Positions 41,709 through 51,268 of a stretch of DNA of 64,000 nt are shown here, piece by piece. Every line of letters begins with the position of its first letter. Position 1 is the stretch's first letter. The stretch is from JASJAR01 sp039198225 (GTDB lineage Bacteria > Pseudomonadota > Alphaproteobacteria > Rhodobacterales > Rhodobacteraceae), in NCBI GenBank assembly GCA_039198225.1, contig JBCCTQ010000011.1, positions 1 to 64,000 of the forward strand. Reading direction: 5' to 3'. A program made the position numbers and the translations under genes. The notes under the pieces were generated by a model. The model was not told where the DNA came from. It did not search any database and saw only the letters and a list, made by a program, of their open reading frames with translations.

Positions 41709-41923
41709 GGGCGACTGGAGGAGGCGGCGCGCGCGAGAAGCTCCGGGACGTCGCTGGCCTTGGCGAGCGTCTCCCAATAGGTGTCGCAGATCACGGTGCG
41801 CCGGCTCGTTCGAACGGCAACGCGGTTCCGAAGGAAGGCGCGCAGGCGCCGCAAATGGGTTGGACCATTGTCCAACCGTCGCACCCAGACATGCGATGCG
41901 AAATGGGCAGCAGACCTTGGCAT
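41705..41923 (-). CDS. Doubtful 72-residue reading frame
   Basis: This frame ends in an ATGA overlap with the methyltransferase-tail gene. Its second half (TYWETLAKASDVPELLARA) has the codon pattern of real genes (third positions mostly G or C), but its first half does not. It could be a small gene, or a remnant related to the next frame. It lies 62 bases from the divergent hydantoinase start. Function unknown. Confidence 0.3.
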   Translation of the reverse strand: MPRSAAHFASHVWVRRLDNGPTHLRRLRAFLRNRVAVRTSRRTVICDTYWETLAKASDVPELLARAASSSRP

Positions 41924-41984
41924 TTCGAATGGCCTTCGCCGAGGATGTGTCGTTAGGTGCCGGCGAAAGGGCGAAGGGCAAGCG

Positions 41985-44063
41985 ATGGCTGGGACACGGA
42001 CACGGCTCGGGGTCGATATCGGTGGGACATTCACGGATGTGGTTCTTGAACGAGCCGGCGCACTCACATCGGCGAAAGTGCTCACCACATACGCGGCACC
42101 CGAGGATGCAATCGTCGAAGGGATCGGTGAGGTCACGGCTAAGGCCGGCGTGGCGCCCGGCGAGATTGACCAGATTATCCACGGGACGACCTTGGCCACC
42201 AACGCGCTGATCGAGCGCCGCGGCGCGAAGACCGCGCTCATTACCACCGAAGGGTTCCGCGATGTGATCGAGATGCGAACCGAATCCCGGTTCGAGCAAT
42301 ACGATCTCAACCTCAATCTACCCGAGCCCCTTTTGCCTCGGCACATGCGCTTTGTCGTGCCTGAACGGGTCAATGCCATGGGCGAAGCGATGGTGCCCCT
42401 CGACATGGTCGCATTGGAAGCGGTGATCGACCTAATCGAAGAAGCCGGGTTTGAAAGTGTGGCAGTGGGGCTTCTCCACTCCTACCTCAACCCGGACCAT
42501 GAGCGTTTGATCCGCGACCGGTTGACGACACGGCTCCCTGGCCTCTCCGTATCGATTTCCTCCGAAGTCAGCCCCCAAATGCGAGAATATGAGCGGTTCA
42601 ACACGGTGGTGGCCAATGCCTACATCAAGCCGCTGATGGCGTCCTATCTCGGGCGACTGGCCGGGCGGCTGGGGGCCGAGGGCATCGGCGGCCAGATCTT
42701 TCTCATGCATTCGGGAGGCGGGATCATCTCTCTCGAAAACGCCGCTGAATTCCCGGTGCGGCTTGTCGAATCCGGGCCTGCGGGCGGGGCAGTTTTTGCT
42801 GCCGACATCGCCGCGCGGCATGGGCTCGACAAGGTGTTGTCTTTCGACATGGGCGGGACGACCGCCAAGATCTGCCTGATTAAAGACCGCACGCCAAAGA
42901 CCAGCCGGGTTTTCGAAGTGGCGCGGACCTATCGGTTTAAGAAGGGTTCGGGCATGCCGATCTCTATTCCGGTGATCGATATGGTCGAGATCGGGGCGGG
43001 AGGTGGGAGCCTTGCCCGGGTCGATGCCATGCGCCAGATCCGGGTTGGGCCGGAAAGTGCGGGATCGGAGCCCGGGCCCGCTTCCTATGGCCGGGGTGGG
43101 ACTGAGCCTGCGGTGACGGATGCCGACCTGTCCTTGGGCAAGCTCGATCCGGGGAACTTCGCCGGAGGGGCCATCGTCCTCGCGCCCGAGCGTGCCGCGG
43201 CCGCGCTGAAGGATGCGGTCGGGGCAGGTCTTGGGATGGAGCCGGTCGAGGCAGCCCATGGGGTCTCGGAAGTGGTCGATGAGAACATGGCAAATGCGGC
43301 CCGGGTCCATGCGGTCGAGAACGGTGAGGATCTTGGCGAATACACGATGATCGCTTTCGGGGGGGCCGCCCCCCTCCACGCGGGTCGCCTTTGCGAAAAG
43401 CTGGGCATTTCGCGATTATTGGTGCCGCCAGGGGCCGGGGTGGGATCAGCTATCGGGTTTTTGCGTGCGCCCTACAGTTTTGAGGCAAACCGTTCGGTCT
43501 ATATGCGGCTATCGGATTTTGATGGGCCGAAGATCCGAGCGCTCTTAGCTGAACTCAAAGCCGAGGCGACCGGTTTTGTGCGAAGCTGCGATCCGGTGGC
43601 GGAGATCCTGTCGGAATACAAAGTCTACATGCGGTATGTGGGCCAAGGCTGGGAGATCCCAATTGAGATCACCGAAGCCCAGGCCGAGGCGCCGGAGCTT
43701 GCGACGTTCGAAGCGCGGTTCGAGGAGGATTATACAAGGCTTTTCGGCCGCCCGGTCGCAGGGCTCGATGTTGAAATTACCGTTTGGGCGGTGAATGCGA
43801 CCACACCACCCGAAGACGTGGCCCCAATTCGTCCCGCCGAACTCGCCGGCGCGGCCGCGGAAGATGGGGCGCGCCCGATTTTCGATCCGGCCGAAGGGCG
43901 TTTCCTTGACGCCGCGGTCATTGACCGAATGAAGATGGAGACCGGCCAGCGCGCCGATGGCCCGGCGGCCATCACCGAAGCCGAAACCACCATTATCGTC
44001 CCCACGAGCCGAACCGCGATCCGCCAGCCCGATGGCTGCATCGATCTGACCGAGAAAGGCTGA
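41985..44063 (+). CDS. Hydantoinase/oxoprolinase subunit A
   Basis: A 692-residue protein of the HyuA/5-oxoprolinase A family. It starts RLGVDIGGTFTDVVLE, the ATP-binding acetate/sugar-kinase-type motif, and continues with STKVIHGTTLATNALIERRG-like and MHSGGGI blocks and VLSFDMGGTTAKICLI. These enzymes use ATP to open cyclic amides such as 5-oxoproline or N-methylhydantoin, or to carboxylate acetone. The start at the ATG with AAGG upstream was chosen over a longer open frame antisense to the small upstream genes. Subunit B follows four bases later. Confidence 0.92.
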   Translation: MAGTRTRLGVDIGGTFTDVVLERAGALTSAKVLTTYAAPEDAIVEGIGEVTAKAGVAPGEIDQIIHGTTLATNALIERRGAKTALITTEGFRDVIEMRTESRFEQYDLNLNLPEPLLPRHMRFVVPERVNAMGEAMVPLDMVALEAVIDLIEEAGFESVAVGLLHSYLNPDHERLIRDRLTTRLPGLSVSISSEVSPQMREYERFNTVVANAYIKPLMASYLGRLAGRLGAEGIGGQIFLMHSGGGIISLENAAEFPVRLVESGPAGGAVFAADIAARHGLDKVLSFDMGGTTAKICLIKDRTPKTSRVFEVARTYRFKKGSGMPISIPVIDMVEIGAGGGSLARVDAMRQIRVGPESAGSEPGPASYGRGGTEPAVTDADLSLGKLDPGNFAGGAIVLAPERAAAALKDAVGAGLGMEPVEAAHGVSEVVDENMANAARVHAVENGEDLGEYTMIAFGGAAPLHAGRLCEKLGISRLLVPPGAGVGSAIGFLRAPYSFEANRSVYMRLSDFDGPKIRALLAELKAEATGFVRSCDPVAEILSEYKVYMRYVGQGWEIPIEITEAQAEAPELATFEARFEEDYTRLFGRPVAGLDVEITVWAVNATTPPEDVAPIRPAELAGAAAEDGARPIFDPAEGRFLDAAVIDRMKMETGQRADGPAAITEAETTIIVPTSRTAIRQPDGCIDLTEKG

Positions 44064-44066
44064 GCC

Positions 44067-45776
44067 ATGGCCGAAACCCCATCGAACGTTGCTTACCAGG
44101 TCATGTGGAACCGGCTTATTTCTATCGTGGAAGAGCAGGCCCAAGCTCTGATCAGGACCGCGTTTTCGACCTCGGTTCGTGAGGCCGGAGACCTCTCCGC
44201 AGGTGTGTACGACGTCGCAGGCAACATGCTGGCCCAAGCGGTCACCGGGACACCTGGACATGTGAACGCGATGGCAGACGCGGTGGCCCATTTCATTCGC
44301 CAGATCGGGCGCCAGAACATGTTTGATGGCGACACCTACATCACCAACAACCCCTGGCAGGGCACCGGCCACCTGCATGACATTACCATGGTCACCCCGT
44401 CCTTTTACAAAGGCCAGCTCGTAGGGTTTTTCGCCTGCACGGCCCACATCGTCGATATCGGCGGGCGGGGGTTTGGGGCCGACGCCCAGAGCGTTTATGA
44501 AGAAGGGCTCCATATCCCGATCATGAAATTCGCGGAGCGGGGCAAGGTGGACGAGACGCTCACTGCTATCATACGCGGCAATGTGCGTGAGCCCGACCAA
44601 CTCATCGGCGATGTCTACGCGCTGGCGACGTCAAACGAGATCGGGCACCGGCGGCTCATCGGAATGATGGAGGAATTTGGCCTTGACGATCTTCACGGTG
44701 TCGCCGAATTCATCCTCGAGAACTCCCGCCGTGCGACGCTAGAGCGGATCGCCGCACTTCCGCAGAAGGCGGCGACCGGCGAGATGACCATCGATGGGTT
44801 CGATACCCCGATCACGCTCAAAGTCACGGTGACCGTTTTCGAAGACCGTATACTTTCTGATTTTGAAGGCACGTCCGGGCTCGACCGGCACGGCATCAAC
44901 GTGCCGCTGGTCTATACGAAGGCCTATTGCTGCTACGCGCTCAAATGCGCCATCGCGCCGGAAATCCCCAACAATGCGGCCTCCTTGGCACCGTTCGAGA
45001 TTGCCGCGCCGGAAAATTCGATCGTGAACGCGGTCCATCCTGCACCGGTCGCCCTCCGCCACGTGATCGGGCATTTCGTGCCCGACACGGTCTATTCCGC
45101 CTTCGATCAGATCGTGCCGGGCCTCGTGCCGGCCGAGGGTGCGGGATGTCTTTGCAACTTCCAGGTCTCGCTTCGTCCGCGGACGGACGGGCCTGCCCCG
45201 GAAGGCGCGCGGCGCTCCGAAGTGCTGACCTTCAATTCCGGCGGGTCCGGGGCGCGGCCCGACCATGACGGGCTGAACGCGACCGCGTTTCCGTCCGGTG
45301 TTATGACGATGCCCGTAGAGGCAACCGAGCATGCCGGGCCCGTGATCATTTGGCGGAAAGAGCTTCGCCCGGATTCGGGCGGGGCCGGGAACACACGGGG
45401 CGGGCTTGGGCAATTCATGCATGTCGGTGCGATGGAGGGCCATGAGTTCGACATCCAGGCCATGCTCGACCGGGGCGATCACCCGGCGCGCGGCCGGAGA
45501 GGTGGGGGCGACGGAGCGCCGACGAATATCGCCATGGATGACGGCACGCGGATGAGGGTCAAAGGCAAGCAATTCGTACCGCACGGGCGGCGGGTCGAAA
45601 TGGCCTTTCCAGGCGGGGCAGGATACGGCCCGGGGGAAGAGCGCTCGCGCGATAAGGTCAAACGGGATCTGGCACTGGGCTATATCTCCGCTGAAACCGC
45701 CCGAACGCTTTACGGTCTCACCGAGACAGAGATCGCGGAGGTTGAGGCGTCGGTCCGCCGAGGCGAGACTTTCTGA
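44067..45776 (+). CDS. Hydantoinase/oxoprolinase subunit B
   Basis: A 569-residue partner of subunit A. Typical blocks are SIVEEQAQALIRTAFSTSVREAGDLSAGVYD, NNPWQGTGHLHDITMV and a C-terminal SGGAGNTRGGLGQ-like metal-binding region (GGAGNTRGGLG). The two form one ATP-dependent amidohydrolase. Without nearby specific genes (glutathione, creatinine or hydantoin pathways) the substrate is open. The gene ends seven bases before a convergent dehydrogenase. Confidence 0.92.
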   Translation: MAETPSNVAYQVMWNRLISIVEEQAQALIRTAFSTSVREAGDLSAGVYDVAGNMLAQAVTGTPGHVNAMADAVAHFIRQIGRQNMFDGDTYITNNPWQGTGHLHDITMVTPSFYKGQLVGFFACTAHIVDIGGRGFGADAQSVYEEGLHIPIMKFAERGKVDETLTAIIRGNVREPDQLIGDVYALATSNEIGHRRLIGMMEEFGLDDLHGVAEFILENSRRATLERIAALPQKAATGEMTIDGFDTPITLKVTVTVFEDRILSDFEGTSGLDRHGINVPLVYTKAYCCYALKCAIAPEIPNNAASLAPFEIAAPENSIVNAVHPAPVALRHVIGHFVPDTVYSAFDQIVPGLVPAEGAGCLCNFQVSLRPRTDGPAPEGARRSEVLTFNSGGSGARPDHDGLNATAFPSGVMTMPVEATEHAGPVIIWRKELRPDSGGAGNTRGGLGQFMHVGAMEGHEFDIQAMLDRGDHPARGRRGGGDGAPTNIAMDDGTRMRVKGKQFVPHGRRVEMAFPGGAGYGPGEERSRDKVKRDLALGYISAETARTLYGLTETEIAEVEASVRRGETF

Positions 45777-45783
45777 AGGCGCG

Positions 45784-46713
45784 TTAGTAGCCTGCCTTTC
45801 GGTCGACCACATGGAGAAACGGTTCGCCAGCCTCGCCACGGCGGATGTTCTCGGCCACGACCCTAGAAGCAGTTGCCGGGCGGGTCTCAGACGCGATGTG
45901 GGGCGTTACGGTCACTCTCTCATGGGTCCAAAATGGGTCGTCGAGCGGTAAAGGTTCGGTTCGGAACGTGTCGAGCGTGGCATGGGCCAAATTGCCACTG
46001 TCGAGGGCTGCGAGAAGGGCCGCATCGTCCACGAGCCCGCCCCGCCCCGGATTGAGGAGGACGGCCCCCTTTGGCAGCCGGTTGAGTGCCGCGGCATCGA
46101 TCAGATTTTCCGTCTCGGCCGTGAGCGGCAGAAGAAGGACCAGGATTTCGGACCGGTCGAGGATCTCCGCAAGGCCCGCTTCGCCCGAGAGGCAAGTAAG
46201 ACCAGGGAGGTCTTTCGGCCGCCTGGCCCAGCCGGCTACGTCGAAATTGAGTGCGCTCAGTGCCTTTGCCGTGGCGGCGCCAAGTTCGCCGAGGCCAAGG
46301 ACACCGACGCGGCGGTCGCGCGCAAGAGGCGGGATGTATTTCTCCCAGCTCCCCGATTGGGCCGAAAGGCAGGCGTCGATCCCCAGATGGTGGCGAAGGA
46401 CATGGCCGGTGACCCATTCGACCATGCCTTCCGTCAATCCCGGATCGACCATGCGGAGGAGGGGGACCTTGAGCGTCGGGTTTCCAACCACGTTTTCGAC
46501 CCCCGCCCAAAGGTTCTGGACTGCTTTGAGGCAGGTGAAGGGGGTAAAGTCATGGACGTCGGAGTTTGGAGCATAGACGACGTAGTCCACCGTCTCTGGC
46601 GGAAACTCCGTGCCGAGCTCGATGTCTAGCCCGGTCTCGGCGAAGGCTGCGCGCAGGTCAGCCTCCCATTCCGCCCAGCGATGGGCAAGGGCGGCGAAAA
46701 GGATCCTTGGCAT
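45784..46713 (-). CDS. D-2-hydroxyacid dehydrogenase, glyoxylate/hydroxypyruvate reductase type
   Basis: A 309-residue NAD(P)-dependent dehydrogenase. The Rossmann motif GVLGLGELGAATAKAL lies near residue 136, and the catalytic Arg, Glu and His are in LLNPGRGGLVDD, FRTEPLP and VTPHIAS. The overall pattern is closest to GhrA, which reduces glyoxylate and hydroxypyruvate. It is transcribed toward the hydantoinase genes and is not clearly part of the rodA operon upstream, from which it is separated by 13 bases. Confidence 0.88.
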   Translation of the reverse strand: MPRILFAALAHRWAEWEADLRAAFAETGLDIELGTEFPPETVDYVVYAPNSDVHDFTPFTCLKAVQNLWAGVENVVGNPTLKVPLLRMVDPGLTEGMVEWVTGHVLRHHLGIDACLSAQSGSWEKYIPPLARDRRVGVLGLGELGAATAKALSALNFDVAGWARRPKDLPGLTCLSGEAGLAEILDRSEILVLLLPLTAETENLIDAAALNRLPKGAVLLNPGRGGLVDDAALLAALDSGNLAHATLDTFRTEPLPLDDPFWTHERVTVTPHIASETRPATASRVVAENIRRGEAGEPFLHVVDRKAGY

Positions 46714-46726
46714 TGGGTGCGCGCCG

Positions 46727-47872
46727 TCAGGCGCCGCGGGGGCGGTGGATATGGGCCGATTGGACGAGCCCGAAGGCTATCATCAGCACGAGCATCGCCG
46801 AACCACCGAAGCTAACCAGCGGCAAAGGCACGCCCACCACCGGCGCAAGCCCCATGACCATCGACATATTGACCGCGAAAAAGAGGAAGAAGGCCGCGGC
46901 AATTCCCAGGGTCAGGAGTGCACCGAACCGGTCGCGATTGCCGAAGGCCGAGACCACGCAGAAGAGGATGATGAGGCCGTAAAGCGCCAAAAGAGACATG
47001 CCCCCGATAAAGCCGAACTCCTCGGCCAAGGAGGTGAAGATAAAGTCTGTGTGCTGCTCGGGGAGGAAATTCAGCCGCGACTGGGTACCTTGCATAAAGC
47101 CGCGCCCGGTCCAGCCACCCGAGCCGAGAGCGATCTTCGATTGGGTGATGTGATAGCCCGCGCCCAAAGGGTCGGAGGCGGGATCGAGAAACGTGTCAAT
47201 CCGGCGAAACTGATAGTCTTGGATGAGCTGCCACTCGGTGCCGCGCGACGAGAAGACCGTGCTGACGAGCCCGATGGCGGAGGCCGCCACGGCTCCAAAA
47301 TACCACCAGGACACCCCAGCGAGAAACATCACGATGCCGCCACCCACCAATAAAAGAAGGGCGGTGCCGAGATCGGGCTGCTTTAAAACAAGCATCGTCG
47401 GGATCAGGATCAACGCCACAGGGATCAGCACCCAGAGAGGACGCGAGACCTTGTTTAATGGCAACCAGTCGTAATAGGCGGCCAGAATCATAACGAGGGT
47501 GATTTTCGCCATTTCCGAGGGTTGAAGCCGCATGAACCCGAGGTCGATCCAACGCTGGGCTCCCATGCGGGTGTCGCCGTAAAACTCCACGACAACGAGG
47601 AGGGCTAGGGAGACGAGATAGGCTAGACCCGACATGTTGCGCCAGAACCAGATGGGCACCAGGGCCACGACAAACATCGCCAATGTCCCCATCGCAAAGA
47701 TCGTCATCTGGCGTTGGGCATTGCCTTGAAGCTGTCCGCCAGCCACCGAGTAGAGCATGAGAAATCCGATCGAGGCGACCGCCGTGATCAAAAGGACCAG
47801 TGCCCAATTGACATAAAGGATCTTCCGCGCCCCAGTCGGGATGCGTTTGACGGAATTCTCGAGATAGCTCAC
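46727..47872 (-). CDS. rodA: Rod-shape peptidoglycan glycosyltransferase
   Basis: A 381-residue SEDS-family membrane protein with about ten helices. RWIDLGFMRLQPSEMAKITLV and the loop region GGWTGRGFMQGTQSRLNFLPEQHTDFIF (in parts) hold the conserved SEDS residues, with an Asp in the catalytic loop. It polymerises lipid II during cell elongation together with the penicillin-binding protein encoded by the gene it overlaps by four bases. It ends the mre-mrd operon. Confidence 0.96.
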   Translation of the reverse strand: MSYLENSVKRIPTGARKILYVNWALVLLITAVASIGFLMLYSVAGGQLQGNAQRQMTIFAMGTLAMFVVALVPIWFWRNMSGLAYLVSLALLVVVEFYGDTRMGAQRWIDLGFMRLQPSEMAKITLVMILAAYYDWLPLNKVSRPLWVLIPVALILIPTMLVLKQPDLGTALLLLVGGGIVMFLAGVSWWYFGAVAASAIGLVSTVFSSRGTEWQLIQDYQFRRIDTFLDPASDPLGAGYHITQSKIALGSGGWTGRGFMQGTQSRLNFLPEQHTDFIFTSLAEEFGFIGGMSLLALYGLIILFCVVSAFGNRDRFGALLTLGIAAAFFLFFAVNMSMVMGLAPVVGVPLPLVSFGGSAMLVLMIAFGLVQSAHIHRPRGA

Positions 47873-49812
47873 GCCCGGCTCCGGGAGGGCCCGGGTTTCG
47901 GTGGCGGCCGAAGATCAAGCTCTTCCTGCATCACCTTGATCCGCTCGCGCTGATCGGCCGGGTAGGCTTCGACGGGGGGCATCCCGTTGTGGAGCGCAAA
48001 AAGCAGTATGTCACGGGCAGGGGGCGCGGCGGCAGATGAACCTCCGCCACCGTGTTCGACAACCACCGAGACCGCGTATTTCGGCCGATCGAAGGGCGCA
48101 TAGCAGACGAACAGCCCGTGGTCGCGTCGTTCCCAGGGGAGGTCTTCGTTCTTGAAGACCCCTTGGGCCCGTTCAGCGGCAGTAATGTTACGCACCTGGC
48201 TCGTGCCGGTTTTGCCCGCCATCTCCATCGTCTCGGTCACGATCCGCGAGCGTCGAGCGGTGCCCCTTGATGAGTTAGCCACGCGGTACATGCCGTTTTG
48301 GGTGGCGCGGAGGACGCTTCCGGGAACACCAACTGGCTCGGGTTCAGCGATCGTCGTTTCAACCCCGTCCACGGATTTGACGAGGCGGGGCATAACTTTG
48401 CGCCCGGTCGCGAGGCGCGCGGTCATTACCGCCAATTGGAGCGGTGAGGAGAGGACGTAGCCCTGGCCGATGGACGCGTTGAGCGTATCGCCTGGACGCC
48501 AGGTCTCGCCGCGCACCTGAGCCTTCCATTTCGTCGACGGCACGATCCCTTCAGCCACCGCCGACATCGGGAGGTCAAACCGTTCACCGAGGCCAAACTC
48601 GCGACATGTCTCAGCGATGGCATCGATGCCAACGCGCTTTGCGGCTTCGTAGAAATAGACGTCGCAAGATTCGACGATGGCTTTGTCAAAATCGGTCCAG
48701 CCATGGCCGCCGCGTTTCCAGCAATGGAAGCGTCGCCGACCGAAATTCATGAAACCCGGGCACCATACCGTTTCGTTCCGACCGATGGCCCCGGCTTGGA
48801 GCGCAGCGATTCCGGTCATCATTTTAAAGGTTGAGCCCGGCGGATACGTGCCCTGGACCGTTTTGTTCGCGAGGGGCCGGTAAATGTCTTCGGTGAGTAC
48901 TCCATAGTCGTTGGTCGAGATGCCGCGGACGAATTTGTTGGGATCGAAGGCTGGCGCCGATGCCATCGCAAGAAGGTCGCCGCTCTCGCAATCGATCACA
49001 ACGGCGGCAGCACTTTCGCCGGCAAGACGGGCCTGGGCAAAGTTCTGGAGGCGCCAATCGGTGGTCAGTTGAAGGTCAACGCCAGCGGTGCCGGGGTCGC
49101 GTCCCAGTTCGCGCATCACACGGCCGGCGGCGTTGATCTCGATCCGGCGCGTGCCGGCTTTACCGCGGAGCCTGTCTTCGAGTTTTGTCTCGACCCCGAC
49201 TTTGCCGATCTGAAACTTTGGTATCTGGAGCAGAGGATCGGGGTCGTCGATTTTGGAGAGGTCGTAATCCGAGACGGGGCCCACATAGCCGACGATATGG
49301 GCAAAATCTTCCGCCATGGGATAATGGCGTGACAGGCCGACTTCGGGGGTGATCCCGGGCAAAGCCGGGGCATTTGCCGCAACCCGCGCAAAATCCGACC
49401 AATCGAGCCGGTCGGCCAAGGTGACAGGCACGAAGGGGCTCCGCCGATCCATCTCGCGCAACGCCCGAGCGAGATCATTTTCGTCGAGGGGTATGAGCGA
49501 CCTGAGGCGGCGGACGATCTCGTCCACGTCGCCGGCATCCTCGCGGACGATGACGATCCGGTAGTTTTGTGCGTTGTCCGCGATTGGAATGCCATTGCGG
49601 TCATAGATCACGCCGCGTGCCGGTGGCAAAAGTCGGATATTGACCCGGTTTTCTTCCGCCAAGAGCCGGTATTCGTCGGCCTCTTCGACCTGGATCTGGC
49701 GCATCCTAAGAGCGAGGCCGCCCATGAATACAAGTTGCACCCCGCCAAAGACCATGCCCCGCCGTGTGACCAGCCGGGCGCTCTCGTCGACCTCTTTGAT
49801 GGTGCGTTTCAT
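47869..49812 (-). CDS. mrdA: Penicillin-binding protein 2 (elongation transpeptidase)
   Basis: A 647-residue class B penicillin-binding protein. A single N-terminal helix anchors it, a pedestal domain follows (about 60-240), and the transpeptidase domain has YPPGSTFKMM (SxxK nucleophile Ser), ESCDVYFYE (SxN-equivalent) and AGKTGTSQV (KTG). It cross-links wall strands made by RodA. The gene overlaps both rodA and mreD by four bases. The tail after about 620 is Pro- and Arg-rich. Confidence 0.96.
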   Translation of the reverse strand: MKRTIKEVDESARLVTRRGMVFGGVQLVFMGGLALRMRQIQVEEADEYRLLAEENRVNIRLLPPARGVIYDRNGIPIADNAQNYRIVIVREDAGDVDEIVRRLRSLIPLDENDLARALREMDRRSPFVPVTLADRLDWSDFARVAANAPALPGITPEVGLSRHYPMAEDFAHIVGYVGPVSDYDLSKIDDPDPLLQIPKFQIGKVGVETKLEDRLRGKAGTRRIEINAAGRVMRELGRDPGTAGVDLQLTTDWRLQNFAQARLAGESAAAVVIDCESGDLLAMASAPAFDPNKFVRGISTNDYGVLTEDIYRPLANKTVQGTYPPGSTFKMMTGIAALQAGAIGRNETVWCPGFMNFGRRRFHCWKRGGHGWTDFDKAIVESCDVYFYEAAKRVGIDAIAETCREFGLGERFDLPMSAVAEGIVPSTKWKAQVRGETWRPGDTLNASIGQGYVLSSPLQLAVMTARLATGRKVMPRLVKSVDGVETTIAEPEPVGVPGSVLRATQNGMYRVANSSRGTARRSRIVTETMEMAGKTGTSQVRNITAAERAQGVFKNEDLPWERRDHGLFVCYAPFDRPKYAVSVVVEHGGGGSSAAAPPARDILLFALHNGMPPVEAYPADQRERIKVMQEELDLRPPPKPGPSRSRA

Positions 49813-50345
49813 GGCCGGGCTCCAAATTCACCTTCTCGTCCCGAGGCCCGGGCGACGCCAAAAATATAGAGCGCGGCAAAAAGCGTGATGGGATAGGCGC
49901 CGATCGTGAGAATGAGACGGATCAGCGTGTGGCCGAGGGTGGGTTGCGGGACAAAGAAGACCGCCAGAAGGAGCGCGTTGGCGGCTACAATGGCCACGAT
50001 GAGCGCAGCCCCTATGAGCCATTCAAGCACGAGCGGCAGGTCGCGCCATTGCCCTTCCCGGGCGCGGATCACCTCAACCGCGATCACAGTGAGGGCCGCC
50101 ATCAGCCCCGGAGGCCGCATCAAGAGAAAGTCCGCCAAAAGCATCGCAGCGGCCACCAAAAGGATCGGCAGATGGTCGGACCGGCGCATGGCCCAGGCAA
50201 TGGTCAGCGCGAGGATGAGATCCGGACCGGGAAGGCGTCCTGCCGACGGGCCGAAAGGCAGCATGAGGATCAATACGATGAGCAAAACCGCACCGACATA
50301 GAGGCCTCGATAACCCCAGAGTTCAAACGCGCGCCCGCTACCCAT
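49809..50345 (-). CDS. mreD: Rod-shape-determining protein MreD
   Basis: A 178-residue membrane protein with about five or six helices (LYVGAVLLIVLILMLPFGP; LIVAIVAANALLLAVFFV). It couples MreC to the RodA-PBP2 elongation machinery. The start was placed at MGSGRAFELWGYRG because this gives the normal length and an eight-base overlap with mreC; the open frame before it is antisense-like sequence inside mreC. Position between mreC and mrdA supports the call more than its weakly conserved sequence. Confidence 0.92.
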   Translation of the reverse strand: MGSGRAFELWGYRGLYVGAVLLIVLILMLPFGPSAGRLPGPDLILALTIAWAMRRSDHLPILLVAAAMLLADFLLMRPPGLMAALTVIAVEVIRAREGQWRDLPLVLEWLIGAALIVAIVAANALLLAVFFVPQPTLGHTLIRLILTIGAYPITLFAALYIFGVARASGREGEFGARP

Positions 50346-51243
50346 CGGTCGCCTCCGCGAGATCCGGCGCAAGATCCTCGGGCATAACCGGGCCCACGAG
50401 TTCACCCGGAGACATGATTGGCTCGGGCGGGGCCGAGCGGAGGACCCGGAGAAATTCGAGGCGCTCATAATCGGCTGCCAGGCGCAAGCGTTGGCGCCCG
50501 TCGGGCCCGAGGGCCACTTGGCCAACGAGAAGACCTGCCGGGAACACATCGCCGTCCCCCGACGACACTACCCGGTCGCCGGGGCGCACCGCTTCGGGCA
50601 CTTCAACGAATTCAACGAGGGGGAGGCGGGTATTGTCACCGGTCAAAACCGCGTTCTGACCCGAAGGCTGGATCGTCACCGGAACACGGCTCTCGGGGTC
50701 GGTCAAAAGGAGCACGCGTGAGGAGTTTGCCCCCACGCCCGATATCCGGCCCACGAGGCCCAGCCCGTCGGTCGTGGCCCACCCGTCGATAATGCCGTCC
50801 CGCGCGCCGACGTTTAAAAGAACCGATTGGCGGAAGGTCGAGCCCGCATCGGCCAGGACGACGCCGGTGACATAGGTCAGTTTCGGATCGAGGCGGACCT
50901 TGTTGAGGTCGAGAAGTTTGGCGTTTTCCTGTTCGAGCTGAAGGGCAGCTTCGCGCCAGGCCCGCATTTGCCTCAGCTCCCGGCGAAGTTCCTGGTTTTG
51001 GTCGTAAATTTGGGCATAGGAGCGCGCACTTTCTAACATGTCGGCGCCCTTTGAGATCGGCACCATGGCCCATTCCAGAGAGGGTACCACCGCGTCGACC
51101 AGAGCCGCTCGAAGCCGTTCGGCGCGGGGGCTGTCGATCCGCCAGAAGAGGAAAAGGCCAAAAAGGACGAGCAGAACCAATCCGGTCAGCAAGCGCTTGA
51201 CCGGGCCGGCATAGTTTTCACTTCCGCCGCGTCCGTTCGCCAA
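50338..51243 (-). CDS. mreC: Rod-shape-determining protein MreC
   Basis: A 301-residue protein with one N-terminal helix (LLTGLVLLVLFGLFLFW), a coiled coil (about 70-110, QNQELRRELRQMRAWRE) and two beta-barrels (VTGVVLADAGSTFRQSVLLNVG; RPGDRVVSSGDGDVFPAGLLVG). It scaffolds the elongasome in the periplasm. The start is TTG with a GAGAGGTGA just upstream; no in-frame ATG is near. It is 25 bases from mreB and overlaps mreD. Confidence 0.94.
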   Translation of the reverse strand: MANGRGGSENYAGPVKRLLTGLVLLVLFGLFLFWRIDSPRAERLRAALVDAVVPSLEWAMVPISKGADMLESARSYAQIYDQNQELRRELRQMRAWREAALQLEQENAKLLDLNKVRLDPKLTYVTGVVLADAGSTFRQSVLLNVGARDGIIDGWATTDGLGLVGRISGVGANSSRVLLLTDPESRVPVTIQPSGQNAVLTGDNTRLPLVEFVEVPEAVRPGDRVVSSGDGDVFPAGLLVGQVALGPDGRQRLRLAADYERLEFLRVLRSAPPEPIMSPGELVGPVMPEDLAPDLAEATDG

Positions 51244-51268
51244 TCACCTCTCCTCGGCTAGTCCGGGG

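Noticed and set aside
43545..44600. Minus-strand open frame of 351 codons across the hydantoinase A/B junction
   Set aside because: Shadow of two well-supported genes on the other strand.
44739..45839. Minus-strand frame of 366 codons opposite hydantoinase B
   Set aside because: Antisense shadow; Arg/Pro/Gly-rich product without motifs.
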